A stretch of DNA of 64,000 nucleotides from Paragonimus westermani (taxonomy: Eukaryota > Platyhelminthes > Trematoda > Plagiorchiida > Troglotrematidae), in assembly GCA_008508345.1 (NCBI GenBank), contig QNGE01001001.1:83014-147013 (forward strand). Reading direction: 5' to 3'. Made by a program: the position numbers and the translations under genes. Below, one piece after another: positions 36,690 through 49,399 of this stretch; position 1 is the first letter of the stretch, and the number at the start of each line of letters is the position of its first letter. The notes under the pieces were generated by a model. That model had not been told where the DNA came from. It was given only the letters and a program-made list of their open reading frames with translations, and did no database searches.

Positions 36690-38570
36690 GTTCCATAAGT
36701 AACCCGCTCCAAACCCCTGTCAGAAGCTGCCAAGATCGTCATGCAGGTGGTCCAGTGTTTTCAACCCTTCCTTACTGATGCCGGCACATCACGGACAAAT
36801 GCAACCTCCACCACCCCAGCCGCGGTGAAGCTTGTCGGTTCCCACCCAAGAGAACTTGCAAAAATCATGACTGCGTGGGCAAAAGTAGGCGCCTTGCGCA
36901 CAGACGTGAGCGATGTGACGGGTAACCTCCAAACTTGCTCCCAGATTGTCTTCGTTCCGCCAGGCGCACCCGTCGACGCAGTTCACAGCTCCGTAGAGAC
37001 TACTACTAGTACTATTAACGGTACGGTGCCAAAGCCACGATATGTACGTCTTCTTCCGTTTCCCAATCTCTTTAAGGGAACTGGACCACCGACGCATCAT
37101 GGCGGCTAACGTTGCCGGCAAATCCATCCCCAACCGCCTCATGTTCTTTTCATATAGACTGCATACCTGATGGATATAGCGACGCAGATTAGCGCAGTTC
37201 CACCGGCTCTTTACGGGGCGACGGGGTCACGTGCTGTTCACCTCCGTGCCACCAATGGCACACCATTCAGACCTTCAGTCAATGCTCGCTGGCACTGGAT
37301 TTGGGCCCCAGGCACAACTTCAGCTAGATCTTCGTCGTCGCCGGAAGCTGACAAACGCCGCTGCACTATTGTGCATCAACGGCACCAGCGCGATCGTCAC
37401 GGCTATTAATCTTACTTGCGCAAAACTGGTTGTTCCACCATCTTTTGCACAACTTTTCAACAGTGCTCACAATTAACCAATGCATCGAACGTCAAACGTG
37501 CGGTGAATTTCAGTGCCACAGAGCACATCAGAATCAAAGGCCCACGCGTATAGATTAGACCAAACGGACTGACTTCTGAAAAGCCAAACTCGCCAGGGCC
37601 GAATTTGAACACATGCTTGAGCTCGGTGGTATCCGCCCTCTCGATAGTTCTTAAACATCACCGCCGCATTTTGTCCCGAAAAATTGGGAGACCAACGATC
37701 TTGCGGTGACTACCGCGGCTCCAATAAGGTAATAGTCTTTGATAAATATCCAACCCTTGACCTGTTTCGAGCAGCAGACAAATTTGGCAGAGTTGATTCA
37801 AACCGCTCTTATCAACCTGATCCGAAGACGTACTCAAGACCACTGTGATTACTCTACATGTTTTTATCAAACTTTGTGAACACCATTTTGACTGACTTAT
37901 GCCCCGCAGAAGTTTTAGCGCTTTATATACGAAGTCACTCGCGGTTATACTACGTTCAACTACACCACAAGGACATCCTAGTCACCTGTTCTTCTGAAAA
38001 GCAGCGCCCTTCAGATATGTGTTGCTACATTGAACAATTGGCTGATAACGATATTACAGTCAACCCAGCGAGGTGAGAGATAGGCGGATTGACCATTGAG
38101 TTTCTATGACACCGGATGTCAGCGATGACTGTACTGCCCTCCAAGATAAAGTTCAGGCCATCCAAAATTGTCGTGTGCTCTCTGCCCTCAAGCAGCTTTG
38201 CCGATTTTTTGACCTGATGTACTACCATCGTCGACTTATCCCTCGTTGCATGCACATCGTGCATCCGATGACCGATCTACTCCATGAAGGCAGTCACAAT
38301 CTACCTTACACTGATTCTGTGCGAACGGCTTTTAGAGAGCTCAGAGGGGTTATCTCTAAAGCAGCTCTGTTCGCCTATTCTGACCCTAACGCACAGTAAT
38401 CTAGTGTATTCGACGATTCTAACTCAACTGTTGACACCGCGCTACAGTAGTTCATAGAAAACCAGCGGTGACCTCTTCCATTCTTCTGCTGACTGTTGCA
38501 ACCCGAGGAGTTCCAAAAAACTACTTCCAACACAGAACTGTTTGTCATTCACTTCGCAATACTTCGTTCG
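36690..38570 (+). mobile_element. Ty3/gypsy retrotransposon remnant: gag end, protease, RT, RNase H
   Basis: A decayed plus-strand gypsy element of the type common in flatworms. Gag C-terminal sequence runs from about 36720. The protease starts near 37173 as DIATQISAVPPALYGA, where the family has DTGxQISAVPP; the catalytic D-T/S-G triad is degraded. An RT start is seen near 37590-37700 (AEFEHMLEL, then a GDYR-like segment) with several stops. RT motif YxDDILVAS survives as HHKDILVTCSSE near 37955-37995, lacking the first catalytic aspartate, followed by NDITVNPAR. The RNase H connection is well kept: LQDKVQAIQN at about 38138-38170, then FFDLMYYHRRLIPRC and HPMTDLLHEG. Traces of RNase H (DDSNSTVDTALQ) reach about 38560. 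No integrase or LTR was recognised here. Confidence 0.82.
37170..37480 (+). pseudogene. Gypsy aspartic protease domain, degraded active site
   Basis: The plus frame from 37170 reads QISAVPPALYGATGSRAVHL and RATNGTP, matching the protease N-terminal half of flatworm gypsy elements. The flap and C-terminal half continue in another frame (LDLRRRRKL, at about 37320-37360). The active-site DTG is DIA, so proteolysis is not expected. Confidence 0.7.
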
Positions 38571-41500
38571 CTTCCCGTTGTTCCGGATTCAAGTTCTAAC
38601 AAACTTTGTGTGCTCTCTTGGTCCGTGGAATGTTCACCAGCGTCTCCCTTCTTCAGCAAATGCCGATAGCCTGGCTGTAGTGAGTACGCTGTGAAGAAGC
38701 TTATTTTATGGGTATATTTACTTGTTGCCCATTGAGCGTGCTTTTTACTAACTGAACGCTGAACTCGCTCTCTTTTAACCATGGAATCCCATGGTAGACA
38801 TCATTTACTTGGTCTTATCTGTACACGGCCAGCACACATAAATTCCCGATGTGTTCTCTTTGGTTTGGTGATTCGGTGCACACTGGTATTCTATCGAACA
38901 TCAATAAAGTATATTTTCACGTTTCGTTCAAGTAGTCCAGCACCATTCCCTAACAGTTATATATTAACGAACAGATCATTGTTTCCTTTGTTTCAGTTGC
39001 TTTTGTATTCAAAATGAAGATGCCGTTCATCAACATTGGGACTAATTCGAACGTTGCGTTGCAAAATAATCCAATTTCACAGTGTTAATATTTCGTGTCG
39101 TGCTGAATGACTGCACATATAAACCTATTGGCACAGTTTAGTCATCTTGATTATAAGACTTAATAGCCTTCAGACCATGATCAATGGTAGTCGGTATTAA
39201 CGGATTAGCGACGATCACACAAAACGCTGCACACAACGTTCCGAAAAAAACCTCTCCTTATAGCTTAGATAATCGCACTGAAACCTTGATTCTTCCCTTT
39301 TCTTCCTTTCCCTGCTTCCAACCCTCCTTCTCAACCACCTAACGATTTTTGAGCGTTAAAAGGTGGGTTTCAATCTAAACATCAGTTATAGAGCAGATTG
39401 ACGCCAAACTTGGTACAGAGTTTTGATTATCACGTGATAATTATTCAAGAGGTAGCTGCCAGTTACTCAATTGTCGCGAAATACCAAAATCACTAGCTGA
39501 CAGCTTCGTGTATTTTATTAACTAATGCAAAACTACTAGTATCGCGTAGTCTCCGTCAAAAAATTGCATACACCTTGTTCGTCGTAGTAAACGTGATCAT
39601 TTCACATTTTCTTACTTAACACGTGAGATTGAGTTCTTTTTCTTAATCCCATAAAGATCCCTTGTGCGAGAAAGCTTGCTGCGAGGAGCGGACGAACAAA
39701 ATCCTGTGTTGGTCGAGCAATTTGCGAGATTTTCAACTTTTTGACAGTTTCCAACTATCTACGAATTTCTGTGTTGGGGTATACCCAATCGTTCGCCTGA
39801 TTGTGGAATTCTCCATCCCCCATCGACGCTAATGATATCAGTTAGTGATGAAACACCCCAAAGATTCATTCGGAGGTATTCTACGAAGTGACTGCGAACT
39901 ACTTTAAACATCGACTCAAACACGGTTTGTAAAAGGTAAGTTATCATCACAATTTTTTGGACTGAATCTGTGGAACAAGTAAGCTATCTTTTTTCGCGCT
40001 GCTTGCTTCAAAGTTTTGTAAACTAGTCTTCTTTCTGATTCCGCCCTTTCTGTTGGCAGGTTTCACTGTTACAGTATTAGTTAATTAGTTATTCTTTTTG
40101 TGTCGTCTATAATTATCGGGAATGATCGCGCACACCTTGGTTTGCCTCCCACATATGCGGTGAGAAATATACTTCAATGCTACTAACGTTATCACTTCAA
40201 TGTAAGCCTCAATACATGGACCCAGAGTGCTCAGAATAAGGGTAAACGTTGAATTGTGGTGAATATTTAGCAATGGATAAACAGCCATCACGTACACACT
40301 GAAGCGACAGCGGACTGGAGCAGATTGCTGACTGGCATAATTTCAGTCAGTCAGAGCTCAAGCGTCAGCTGCTGTGAACATGTGCATGGTCGATTGGCGC
40401 CAGTCAATGAAAAACGACCATCAGCTTTTATATCGAAATTATCAGATATGAACAAAAGATTTGCTGTGAATAATGTCATGGAGCATAACAGTGAACGAGT
40501 AAATCACAATACAAAACGCTTGTCATCCAAAGGCAACCAAGAGCATTACATTTTCTCTATAAACGGGGTTGTTACTCGAATAAACTGGGATTGCCTAATG
40601 CAACTTTTATGGTTTCATCTAGCTGAGAAATCAATACGCCACACAAAATGTACTCTTCAAGCTCAGCTGTTTCTACAATTCGGAGTTAGTACGAGGTGTT
40701 CGAGACGGCGAGTTTTTTGACGTACACATTTGATTCTTCCACTTGTGTGTTTGCATTCACCGAACTTCGCTGTCAACAAGGGGTACTAATTAAAAATTAA
40801 CTACAATGATGCACACAATATGAAGGCTACTAAATTCTAGTTCAAATTTACGCTACGGCACTTTGCGTCGACTAAACGCAATTCGGTCTTCCGCCCAAGT
40901 TGACATAACAGTAAGGAATACGGGCAACAAATGAACAGCAGACAGAGGCGTGCTCCAAACTCAAGTCACGTGACTCATGCAAGAGCTGAGGATGATCAGG
41001 TGTCACATTAGTGGGAACGCTTACGGTACCTTGGCGCCAAATCAGAATTGAATCATATCCTTCTCTCCCCCTAAATCTTGAGGCATTTCGTTCAGCTGTC
41101 GGTAATTAGAAGTAGGAGGCTGGCTACGGAGCCTTTTCTCACTAAAATAAACCAGCTTTCTCACCTGGATATTTTACAAGGTAGGTGAATCCAGGATATA
41201 GGTGGCCGTGATATAACTGCTTCACTAAAACTGTAACTTGCAAGCCCGCCGTTTCTACTGTGAACGTCCGTTACACCCGTGGATCAACACTGAGGCAACG
41301 TGCAGGTAACGTGGAAGCACCGTGGGACATAGTTATTCCGAAGTAAGGGTTCCAACAAAATTTCTCTAAAAGGAAACATCACAAACGAAAAACAAAACGG
41401 CTCCAACAACAAAGCAGCAAACTTTGTTAGACAATTCAAAACTTAACACGTGCGCACTTGCTGGTTCCGACTAGGCTTTACGTAACCACACTCAAGAACA

Positions 41501-42727
41501 AGGTTACGCAACCAAATGGGAAGAAATCACTAGGCCTTGGAGTTTAGAAGTGAACACGAAAAGGGTTGTTCAAGTTTGAAAAGTGCACTAAGTTTGACGC
41601 CAATTTGACCACTTCAGTGTTGAGTGACCAGTTCGTCCATCTTCGATATATCAGCACACATTAGTGTCCCGTGGAACACAGAAGGTCAAGAGTAGACAAA
41701 TGCAGACGTACTGGGAAAGGAATAATATTCGATTGAGAACTTTGTGGTTCAAATTTGGTTAGCACCCTCATTTTGTCATATGTTCGTGAGAGATAACAAA
41801 ATATCTGTTCAGCCTATTAGTTCTTCTTCATTTTAATTATAGCAACCAAAACATCATCTGCAAACGTGCTGCAGCTACGGCATCGCCAGCAATAAAATGG
41901 AGACCCTTTCCATAACTGGTGTACTAAAAATATAAACGATAGTAGGCCTCATTTACCTGATGGTTGCCGGCAGTTGGACTACAAACTCGTGGTACTGCTC
42001 TTGTACATCCTACTCCATACCGAATGTTGTTTCTATTGATAACGGTTGTGGGTCGTATAGATAGAAACTTGTAGCGATTATAATAGACAATAGTTTTGAT
42101 GGCAGATCTATACCGCACAATTTTGATGATTTTCCATTACTGCCTACTCTTTTAGCTCAAGCCGATAACCTTTTATTTAATTAACGAGACTGAAAGCCCA
42201 ACTCTTTCCGTATCTGTCCAGCTGTCAGTGTTCTCTCTGTACATCATCTTCCATAGTCAGTATTTATACCAGGAACAATGCGCTGAAACTATTTTGATTG
42301 TTGTACGTGTTTCAACAGACGACGTGTTATTCCGTTGGACGGTTCTAACGAAGCCGTAGAGTCTTCCGAATAGTGTGACTCAATGTCACTCATAGTTGAA
42401 CACCCACCTGCTTAGACAAACTCCGCACAATCAAAAAACACGGGTCACTTTAGTCCCAAACCAGCACGGTTGGTATTCGAATCCTAGGATTCCGAACAAT
42501 CGTACATGCGATAGTTGTTCAGTAAAACTCCGTGTGTTAGTGTCTCACACTCTACGGGTCCAGGGATTTCATTCATTAGGGCAACGGCCACATAACACGT
42601 GGAGGATGTAGTATTAATGTGGTGAACGATTAGAACGCACTGCTTTCCCTGCCGAAACATGCAAATTCACCTTATCCTCAAAGTGGATTCCCTCTACAGA
42701 TCTTACCTAAGTCATCAAGTAGGAAAA
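38571..42727. other. Stretch without a supported gene; weak SINE-like signal at about 42.4-42.6 kb
   Basis: No gene recognised. The 131-codon plus frame at 40325-40720 has no motif. At about 42470-42500 a GGTATTCGAATCC sequence resembles a Pol III B box within a segment that ends CATAACACGTGGAGG; it could be part of a SINE, but no A box or second copy was found. Confidence 0.3.
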
Positions 42728-42922
42728 TTACGCTACAAAATGCTTCGTTTCTCGTGCGATTGTCAGGTAATATGGTAAATTGTGATCTGGCGTGTTTCCA
42801 CCATCCAGTAAAGTTAAACGGCAATGAGACGAATGTCGCATTACACTGGCACTACGGAAGACAAAGTCCAAGCTCTTGTACATCACTGAATCCGTCAGTG
42901 AAACCGTAGTTAGAGAAGCTGC
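42728..42922 (-). CDS. Candidate terminal exon of the unidentified minus-strand gene
   Basis: On the minus strand a GGGCAG acceptor at 42923 is followed by a 64-codon frame that ends at a TAA at 42728-42730. The frame contains SLTDSVMYKSLDFVFRSASV and PDHNLPYYLTIARET, which looks coding. It lies downstream of the candidate exons at 43.6-45.1 kb and could close that gene, but its phase (0) does not directly follow the last internal exon (phase 1), so at least one exon would be missing between them. No family is recognised. Confidence 0.27.
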   Translation of the reverse strand, partial: AASLTTVSLTDSVMYKSLDFVFRSASVMRHSSHCRLTLLDGGNTPDHNLPYYLTIARETKHFVA

Positions 42923-43578
42923 CTGCCCTGAGTGTGACGTTAGTCGTGTGTGTGATGGCAGGTTGGTGGCCATGTTTCCGTCCACATGTTTATAAATATG
43001 GTAGATTCCATGTCAAGTGTTGTTGTTCTATTCTCCCTTTTGGTTTTCTAATGGTTATTGTTCTTCGCCATTTCATTATTGGCAAACTCGCTTTTTCCGC
43101 AGGTTCTTTTCGATCGAAGTCGTTTGCCCGACGGGATGAGAATTTATTGAACGCTCGTCGCACGACATACGTGACTATTCGATTTCAGCTTATTGACAGA
43201 CGCTGCAACTAGACTCAGCCTAACAGGGCGAATCACTAGACATCCGGAATTAACAAGGGCAATCCACTCAGTGACACGTAGTTGGCAACTACGTTAAAGC
43301 CAGTTCAGACAATTCGATTAAATGAACTGCATTTCGTGTTAGATTAAACGTCAAAAAATTTGATCCAAATTACTGACATTCATGTGGAACTTTTGACAAA
43401 ATTAAACACAAAGTAAACAGAGACTTCTTTTCAATGTGCAATAAACACACACCCACGTCATCTAGCAGATAATTGCTTTTACAATGAACCGAGCGAACGA
43501 CAAACATGAAAAATGGTAGCAAGTCGAATGAAAACAAACCTATTGGTATGGATGAAGATGAGAGTATGCCGGACTCAC

Positions 43579-44089
43579 CTGGGCAAGGAAGGCTCCAGTG
43601 CTTACGCAACGCTAGTGTTGAACAAAGCGAGGGCAAAAGCACATTCACCACTACTAGCCACGTTGTGAGATTTTCTTAGATTTGCACTGTATGCAGCGAA
43701 AGACAAAGTGCAAGTCCAAACCGATGCTCTATGGCGAAAATATGCGTAACTCCATCAGCTTAACGTTGAGCAGCCCCTTAAATGCAACACATAAGTAGTA
43801 TCAAAATCAACCTCACATGGCCTTGCTGCCGGGCCCTCAGAGCCAGCGGAGCATTATGTATAGCAAACCTAGGGAGGATGTCACGGTATGTTAATGAGAA
43901 TTTTAAAGCACCTTTGCACCGGCCACTTTCAAGATTTACTATGGCTTTCTAGAAGGCGAATCAACAAGAACTCATGCCTCATATCATGTGTTATTTTCAG
44001 AAACGCTTGTAATAATGGCAATGGTATATTTCTCAACGTATCTTCAAGCAGCACGCTCAGGTGGGCGCCATCATTGCACACAGTATAGG
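43579..44089 (-). CDS. Candidate internal exons of an unidentified host gene (43940-44089 and 43579-43653)
   Basis: Two minus-strand segments look like consecutive exons. The first, 44089 down to 43940, follows a pyrimidine-rich GTACCAG acceptor and ends at A|GTAAAT. It contains DGAHLSVLLEDTLRNIPLPL and ITHDMRHEFLLIRLLES, an amphipathic helical sequence. The second, 43653 down to 43579, ends in a consensus donor (CCCAG|GTGAGT) and contains VVNVLLPSLCSTLALRK. Phases agree (phase 1 out, phase 1 in). The acceptor of the second has a poor pyrimidine tract. Leucine-rich helices suggest an all-helical scaffold protein; I cannot name it. Confidence 0.32.
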
Positions 44090-44311
44090 CTGGTACGCAG
44101 CAAGTGCACAGAAAACGCATAGCGAATGATGGTACAGTACGCTAATTAGGTAAAGAAACCAGCAAAAGAAACACGAAGAGGAAGAAGACTTCCAGTTTAC
44201 GAAAGTAGCATTTGACGTACATGCTTCAAAACATAGTCCTCATGTTCTCCAAAATTTAGTTGGAAAGCCAAGTAGTTGCACCGCATTACAGTATGAAACG
44301 TGATGTCTGAC

Positions 44312-44901
44312 CTGGTATTCAAAATCCTGCCGGGGAGAGCTGTTCTGGAGGTAGCAAAAAAATGAAAATCGAAGAAATGCGCCCTCATTTCTTGTGAATG
44401 GTGTACGAAAAATATGTAAATTTTTGTCTGGACGATGGGACATAGGTAACCTCGGACTGTCGCGAAAAAATATACGGACACCTGAACTGGACTCCGGTTA
44501 CTGCTCAAAATCAGCGGAATGTTGAAAATCTTGCGCCAAGTCCATCCAACAAGGGATTTTGAATATCTAGACGTTTTGGAGTGTTCTATAGCACGAGGTA
44601 TGTCTATGGACTCATAAATGAAACGCAAAGAGGATGTCGGCCGTGATGATGCACTGACTACCAAATCTGTTGGTCAGCCAAGCCTACGATCAGGTGTCAT
44701 AGGAAGGGACGGCGCAATTTACCTGCAAATCAAATGACTCAGTGGTTCGGTCAAGAAGGGCTCATACTTTAAGTAGCCACTTGGATCGACGTTACTTCCA
44801 AAACACAGCAGCTGGATGTTGGGCTTGCTTTCGATCACTTCTTTAGCATTCCAACAATGTAACCACTCAAGTTTGATCATAGTGCTAATAAATTGCCGGG
44901 C
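44312..44901 (-). CDS. Two well-supported candidate exons of an unidentified host gene (44723-44901 and 44312-44456)
   Basis: Reading the minus strand, exon A (44901 to 44723, 179 bp) starts after GCGGAG and ends TTTGCAG|GTAAAT. It contains MIKLEWLHCWNAKEVIESKP and SNVDPSGYLKYEPFLTEPL. Exon B (44456 to 44312, 145 bp) follows a strong acceptor (TATATTTTTTCGCGACAG) and ends ACCAG|GTCAGA. It contains RPDKNLHIFRTPFTRNEG and FLRFSFFCYLQ. Exon A leaves two bases of a codon and exon B supplies one, so the frame stays open across the join. A 33-bp in-phase micro-exon may precede it (45094 to 45062, CTGCAG acceptor, GAG|GTAGGA donor). No domain is recognised and the family is unknown. Splice signals plus compositional quality make it likely but not certain host coding sequence. 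Confidence 0.45.
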
Positions 44902-45094
44902 CTCCGCAGAACACCACACGCGAGCCTCCTCGAACGGCCTTCATTTATTTGCCCGGTTCGCATAACGCAGGTAACCAGCGTTATTCCATGTACAATGTGC
45001 TGGGGAGTTAAGTGTGCACCTACCTTTCGGAGGTTTCCATTCCGTCTTACTTATATCCTACCTCGATGGATGACTTCGGATAGGTTAAGGCATC

Positions 45095-47529
45095 CTGCAG
45101 TCTTATGATATAAACGTCCAACAGTTGCTTCCTAGTTTGAAGCTTGTAGACATTTTTTCCGCTTTAAACCCCGTGTGATAACTCAGCGTTGTTGTAGCTA
45201 TATATGACATGTAGTGTCCATAAAACGCACAAGTGCCATTACGAACCAGTGCACTAACAATAATGGGTAGTCACTGGAAGCAAGTAGATAGACAGCCGCA
45301 ACTTTTCTGTTCGCGTTCATATATTTACACTATGGAAAGACCGGAGTAAGCAACGGCAGCCCTCAGTCCTCCAAGCAAATCTCAATCTCGAGCGTCCGCA
45401 GACTCGTTGAGTGAGACCTGATACATATGTAAGGTCTATGGGTACTCCGGGCAGTCACTGATTGTGTCCAAACCTCACTCAAAATACGGTAACTCCTTAG
45501 CCCGTTAAACGAGGGGTTCCATTTAGAAGGGACGGCTGTAAAAATGGGCTTGTTGGTGATAGAGTGGTAATGTTAAACGAAATATCGGAAAACCAGATGG
45601 AAGGAATGATTCGTAGACCTCAATATTCAACACGATGAACTTACTTAACTCAGGACCAGCAACTTACACAAACAGCCATAAACATCAAAGCACATAATGG
45701 TCGTATGACAAAGCGTACATGAAACTAAGGGTTAACGTAAATAAAGTTGACAGTTGACGGGAAGTAAAGACCGACTGACTTCACTGCGGAAATGTCTCAA
45801 CAAATAATTGGCATTAGGTCTTTGTAAACTTTTGAACTTGACGTGCACAGAAAAGAGAACTTTTGAAGGCACAACTCAAAGGATACGATCTTCTTTCATA
45901 CCTAGGTATTTCGATTTTACGAAACGGATTTTGTATATAAGAAGGACAGTGGTGAACAAACAAGGATTAACTGAAGTCAAAAGGCGTAATAACCAACTTT
46001 TTGTCGTGATCATAAGAGGTACCGTATACTCAGCACATGTAGCTACTTCTGCAGCAATGGTGTGCTCAGTTGCCGGCAACGTTCAGAAAAATATAGACTT
46101 GTGCACATGGTGTTTAACGGTTACGCGTTTACCAACCGCCATCCACGTCAACAGCCCACACTTTGTAAAGAATGATGCGGAATCGTGTGTGACACACAAT
46201 GTCTATTCTGTCCCGTAGTAGTAAGTGACTGTAAGTTCTGTCACTTTATGGTGTACGTTAGAAAAGTAAGCTTTGTATGTTTTGCATGAAGCCTATCGCC
46301 AGTTTTCCCCCCAGGGACACAATAAGCCGCGTAATCGTTCTGTTTGCAAATGTGCTAGTCCGCCTCTGAGTCTTCTCTCCGTGGCTTCTGAATCGAAATG
46401 GTTTAGACCGTCTGGAAAACATTTTTCTGGAAAAGCACGCACAACTTACTACTTCCCTTCTCTAACCTTAAACAACAGGATCGGTATAAGTTTATTGGAA
46501 TACCTTAGTGCCGGTCCTTAATACACAAACGAAGTAATGAAAACAGAATAGTCACGCTGCTCCTGTCACTAATTTTAACCAGGAGAATATTCTGGTACCA
46601 GGCCATCCAAGACAAGATACATTGTTTGCAACATATCGCGCCTAAATTTTTAATCCCTGCGTGCTAGTGCTACAGGAGACCTTAATGACTTGCCTTCCTA
46701 TGAAAATGCCTAGAATCCTAGTCTCTGATGCAAATGGTCTATCCTGTGTGAAAATGAACGTGAAAAACTTTAGTGGGCTATATTGATCAAGGGTTAGCTC
46801 TATTAACAACGAAGCTGATGTCCATGGTCGGCTTTGAAAGTGCAGCTGCCAAGCAGCTTATCTGAATACAGGGACTGGTGACAAGTTTCAGTGGCAATAA
46901 CACTGAAGGAGTACGAATCGACCAAATTTTCCAGATGAGGTAATAGTTGGGTTGTTCAAACGGAAACCCCGGACGCATAACTCCTTCAACAGGTTACAAT
47001 CGGAAAGTGACGGTGAACCAACTACCCACAAAGCGTAATAAAGTGCAGCAACTTACTTCATTATGCCGTTTATGGTACAAGGCACATTTGGAATAAGTAC
47101 ATCAACCTGGTAGCAATTATTTATCGTTTCCAACAGCACACCACAACCTTATCGATAAGCGATACATCTAGGCCTAAAGTGACCGGCTAACACATTCTGT
47201 TCACTACGGGTGAATGTCTGACGATTTTAGCGGCACCAGGTATGTGGTATGCAGGACAAGGTGCACGATAGACAAAATCCACAAATGTTTTGTCTGACAG
47301 CAAGCAGTCACCACCGAGGAAGCTGTCGCATATGACTGAGGTATTTGGTGGCAAAATATTCGATACACAATCGAAAGCAGTCAGTCACAACATGGAATCT
47401 ACGCAGAAAAGAAAGATAATGGCACATGAAAACCGTCAAGAAAGGGTGAGCCCTAGCACATAAAGCTCAACGCCCACATCCTCCATGCAGGAAATTGGGC
47501 CTGCAAAACATTTTCTCCATATTGGCCAC
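45095..47529. other. Stretch without a supported gene
   Basis: Upstream exons of the minus-strand gene would be expected here but none stands out. A short minus frame at about 45909-45975 between CTTCAG and CTAG|GTATGA is possible. The 136-codon plus frame at 45808-46218 shows no motif. Confidence 0.3.
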
Positions 47530-47973
47530 GACAAAGTTCGAAAACAGAGAGTAGTCCCGAGTAGGTTACCGAGAGAACAGACGACGCCAACGTACGTACA
47601 CCCTCGTCTGTCAACTTGTTCTCATGTTTTGGTTCGTGCGATTACTCCTCGACGACCTTTGCACCCGCCCTATACCGGACCGTTTCGCGTCCTCGCACGC
47701 TATGCTAAGACTTTCGTGCTGGAACGCAATGGTAAACGCGAGGTGATCTCTATCGATAGACTGAAGCCAGCGTTTATAGAGGTACCCGATAAGGAAACTG
47801 GTTCGCAAGCAGCAACGCCATCTTCAGTCGGTACATTACCTAGCGTTGGTACAGATTCGCTTTCAGTGGCGACTCCGCCTGCCTCGACGGGGCCAAGCCC
47901 CCAGAGCAGACGCGGGCGAGATTTGCGGAGGCCAGTGCGATTCGCAGATTACGTGGACGTCCGCCGTATCTAA
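47530..47973 (+). pseudogene. Ty3/gypsy integrase C-terminal end of pol (5'-truncated element)
   Basis: The plus frame carries VPSRLPREQTTPTYVHPRLS, then HVLVRAITPRRPLHPPYTGP and ISIDRLKPAFIEVP. This is the integrase C-terminal domain and tail of flatworm gypsy elements (family wording: VHPxL..THVFVR..PLxPPYxGPxxV..SIDRLKPA). A serine/proline-rich tail and a basic RRGRDLRRPVRFADYV end lead to the stop at 47971. This part is intact. Upstream of about 47530 the catalytic integrase core, RT and gag are missing, so the element is 5'-truncated or recombined. Same broad lineage as the remnant at 36.7 kb. Confidence 0.85.
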
Positions 47974-48509
47974 TTTTTGTTGTCACTTCCTTAACAAGTT
48001 GATTTTAGATGGCCTAACCTACAACAGACTGTCGGCGAGACGTTTTCTTTGGAAAAGCAAAAGAAAGCCTTATTTTGTCGGACGCCATGGAGTCAGAAAA
48101 CCCGGTGAGGTTATCGTTTTCAGTTTATGAGCACTGTACATTCTAGATACCTGAAATTAACCATCCATCATCTACATGGGGCACTGAGGGCGTGCATTGC
48201 GAGAAGACGCTAGAAAGCTCGAATTCCGATGACGATCGCCCGCGATGGACGTGAACAAGGCTACGGCCCTAGTAGGCCGACCACAACGTGTCTGTTCCCA
48301 ATTCCCCTTCTGCCCACAACCATTAACCTCCCCAACAGTGCCCCCCAACCATTTTCAATTGTTTCCCTCACCCTTCCACCGGACGTGGACGCGAGCTGTG
48401 TGGCAGGAGTAAATTGGACCATTCATGCTCGAGTCAACGGTTCCGGTTAACTGAAAAACTCCTACATTATCGAAGTCAACACTCTGGTTGTCTTCTAGCG
48501 GGGGAGCTC

Positions 48510-48810
48510 TGTAGCGACCCTATTTGTTTATGGCTAACTGCGTTGAAGTTACAGTTAGCATTTGTACTCTCTCCCTTCCCCTACATTTTGTATGCGCTTA
48601 AACGTTTGTTTGAACGAGTATGGTTACCGGCAGACCACCCGCGCACTCGAACGTTTCTGCTCCGGTGCCTGCTCGCGTGACGTTTTGCTGTGTTGACGTT
48701 TCATCTCGCTCTTCGCTCGCTCTCGTCGATTTTACGTGTCGACAATATATTTCTCGTCTACTCGTTGCGTTGTTCGTAATTGATCGGCCATAGCCCCTCT
48801 GAACTCTACA
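48510..48810 (+). repeat. 3' LTR of the truncated gypsy element
   Basis: About 540 bp after the pol stop, a purine-rich tract (GCGGGGGAGCTC) leads directly into TGTAGCGACCC at 48510. The proposed LTR ends CTCTACA at 48810, giving perfect TGTAG..CTACA terminal inverted repeats and a length of 301 bp. TGTAGCGACC-type LTR starts are typical of gypsy elements of this lineage. No matching 5' LTR was seen in the window. The polypurine tract position and the terminal pairing decide the borders. Confidence 0.65.
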
Positions 48811-49399
48811 CCAATCGGATTGAATCTCCTAGATAGTGTGTGATTGTGATGGCAACATAACCAGAATCAGTCTCAGTTCACTTCAATCAAACATTGGATG
48901 GTATGGCAGAAGATATTTGCTGGTACAGGGAAGGATTTTTGCGGTTATTTCGCATGTAACTATTACTCAGTAAAAGACATGCTTTACAAATGACACGAGT
49001 GGCAGGCGGTTTGTTACTTTTGCAGTAGTGACAAATCCACTCTATGGTTATGAAGCTAATGCATGCCTTTCGACGCATCTACAAGAAACAACAATTGCTG
49101 AGTACAATCGAACACATAACGTTAAAGTGAAACCTCCCTATCAAATGGAGCTTACTTAATGAGGACAAGCATGCAGCTCACGATAAAATGAACGCTAGCA
49201 CCATCAAGAGACTGATCGGCATGGTACACGGGATTTAATAGGGGAACGTGATGTTTACGGTCAAGCCTGAAACAACAGCCAAGGTCATGGCAGAAAGAGT
49301 GTTCAAAAAATAAAACAATAGACACCACAGTTCCACCAATATTTGATGTAAATTGCATTGAAGGCCACTTCAGCTAATTTGTAGTTATATTTTTTCAGT

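Noticed and set aside
36425..37142. Minus-strand ORFs of 105 and 117 codons
   Set aside because: They lie opposite the gypsy gag and protease; the plus strand carries the recognisable family sequence.
44719..44919. Reading the upstream part of the 44.7-kb exon as a PFEEAR-type repeat protein
   Set aside because: Only six residues resemble that repeat and they lie before the likely acceptor; the rest does not match.
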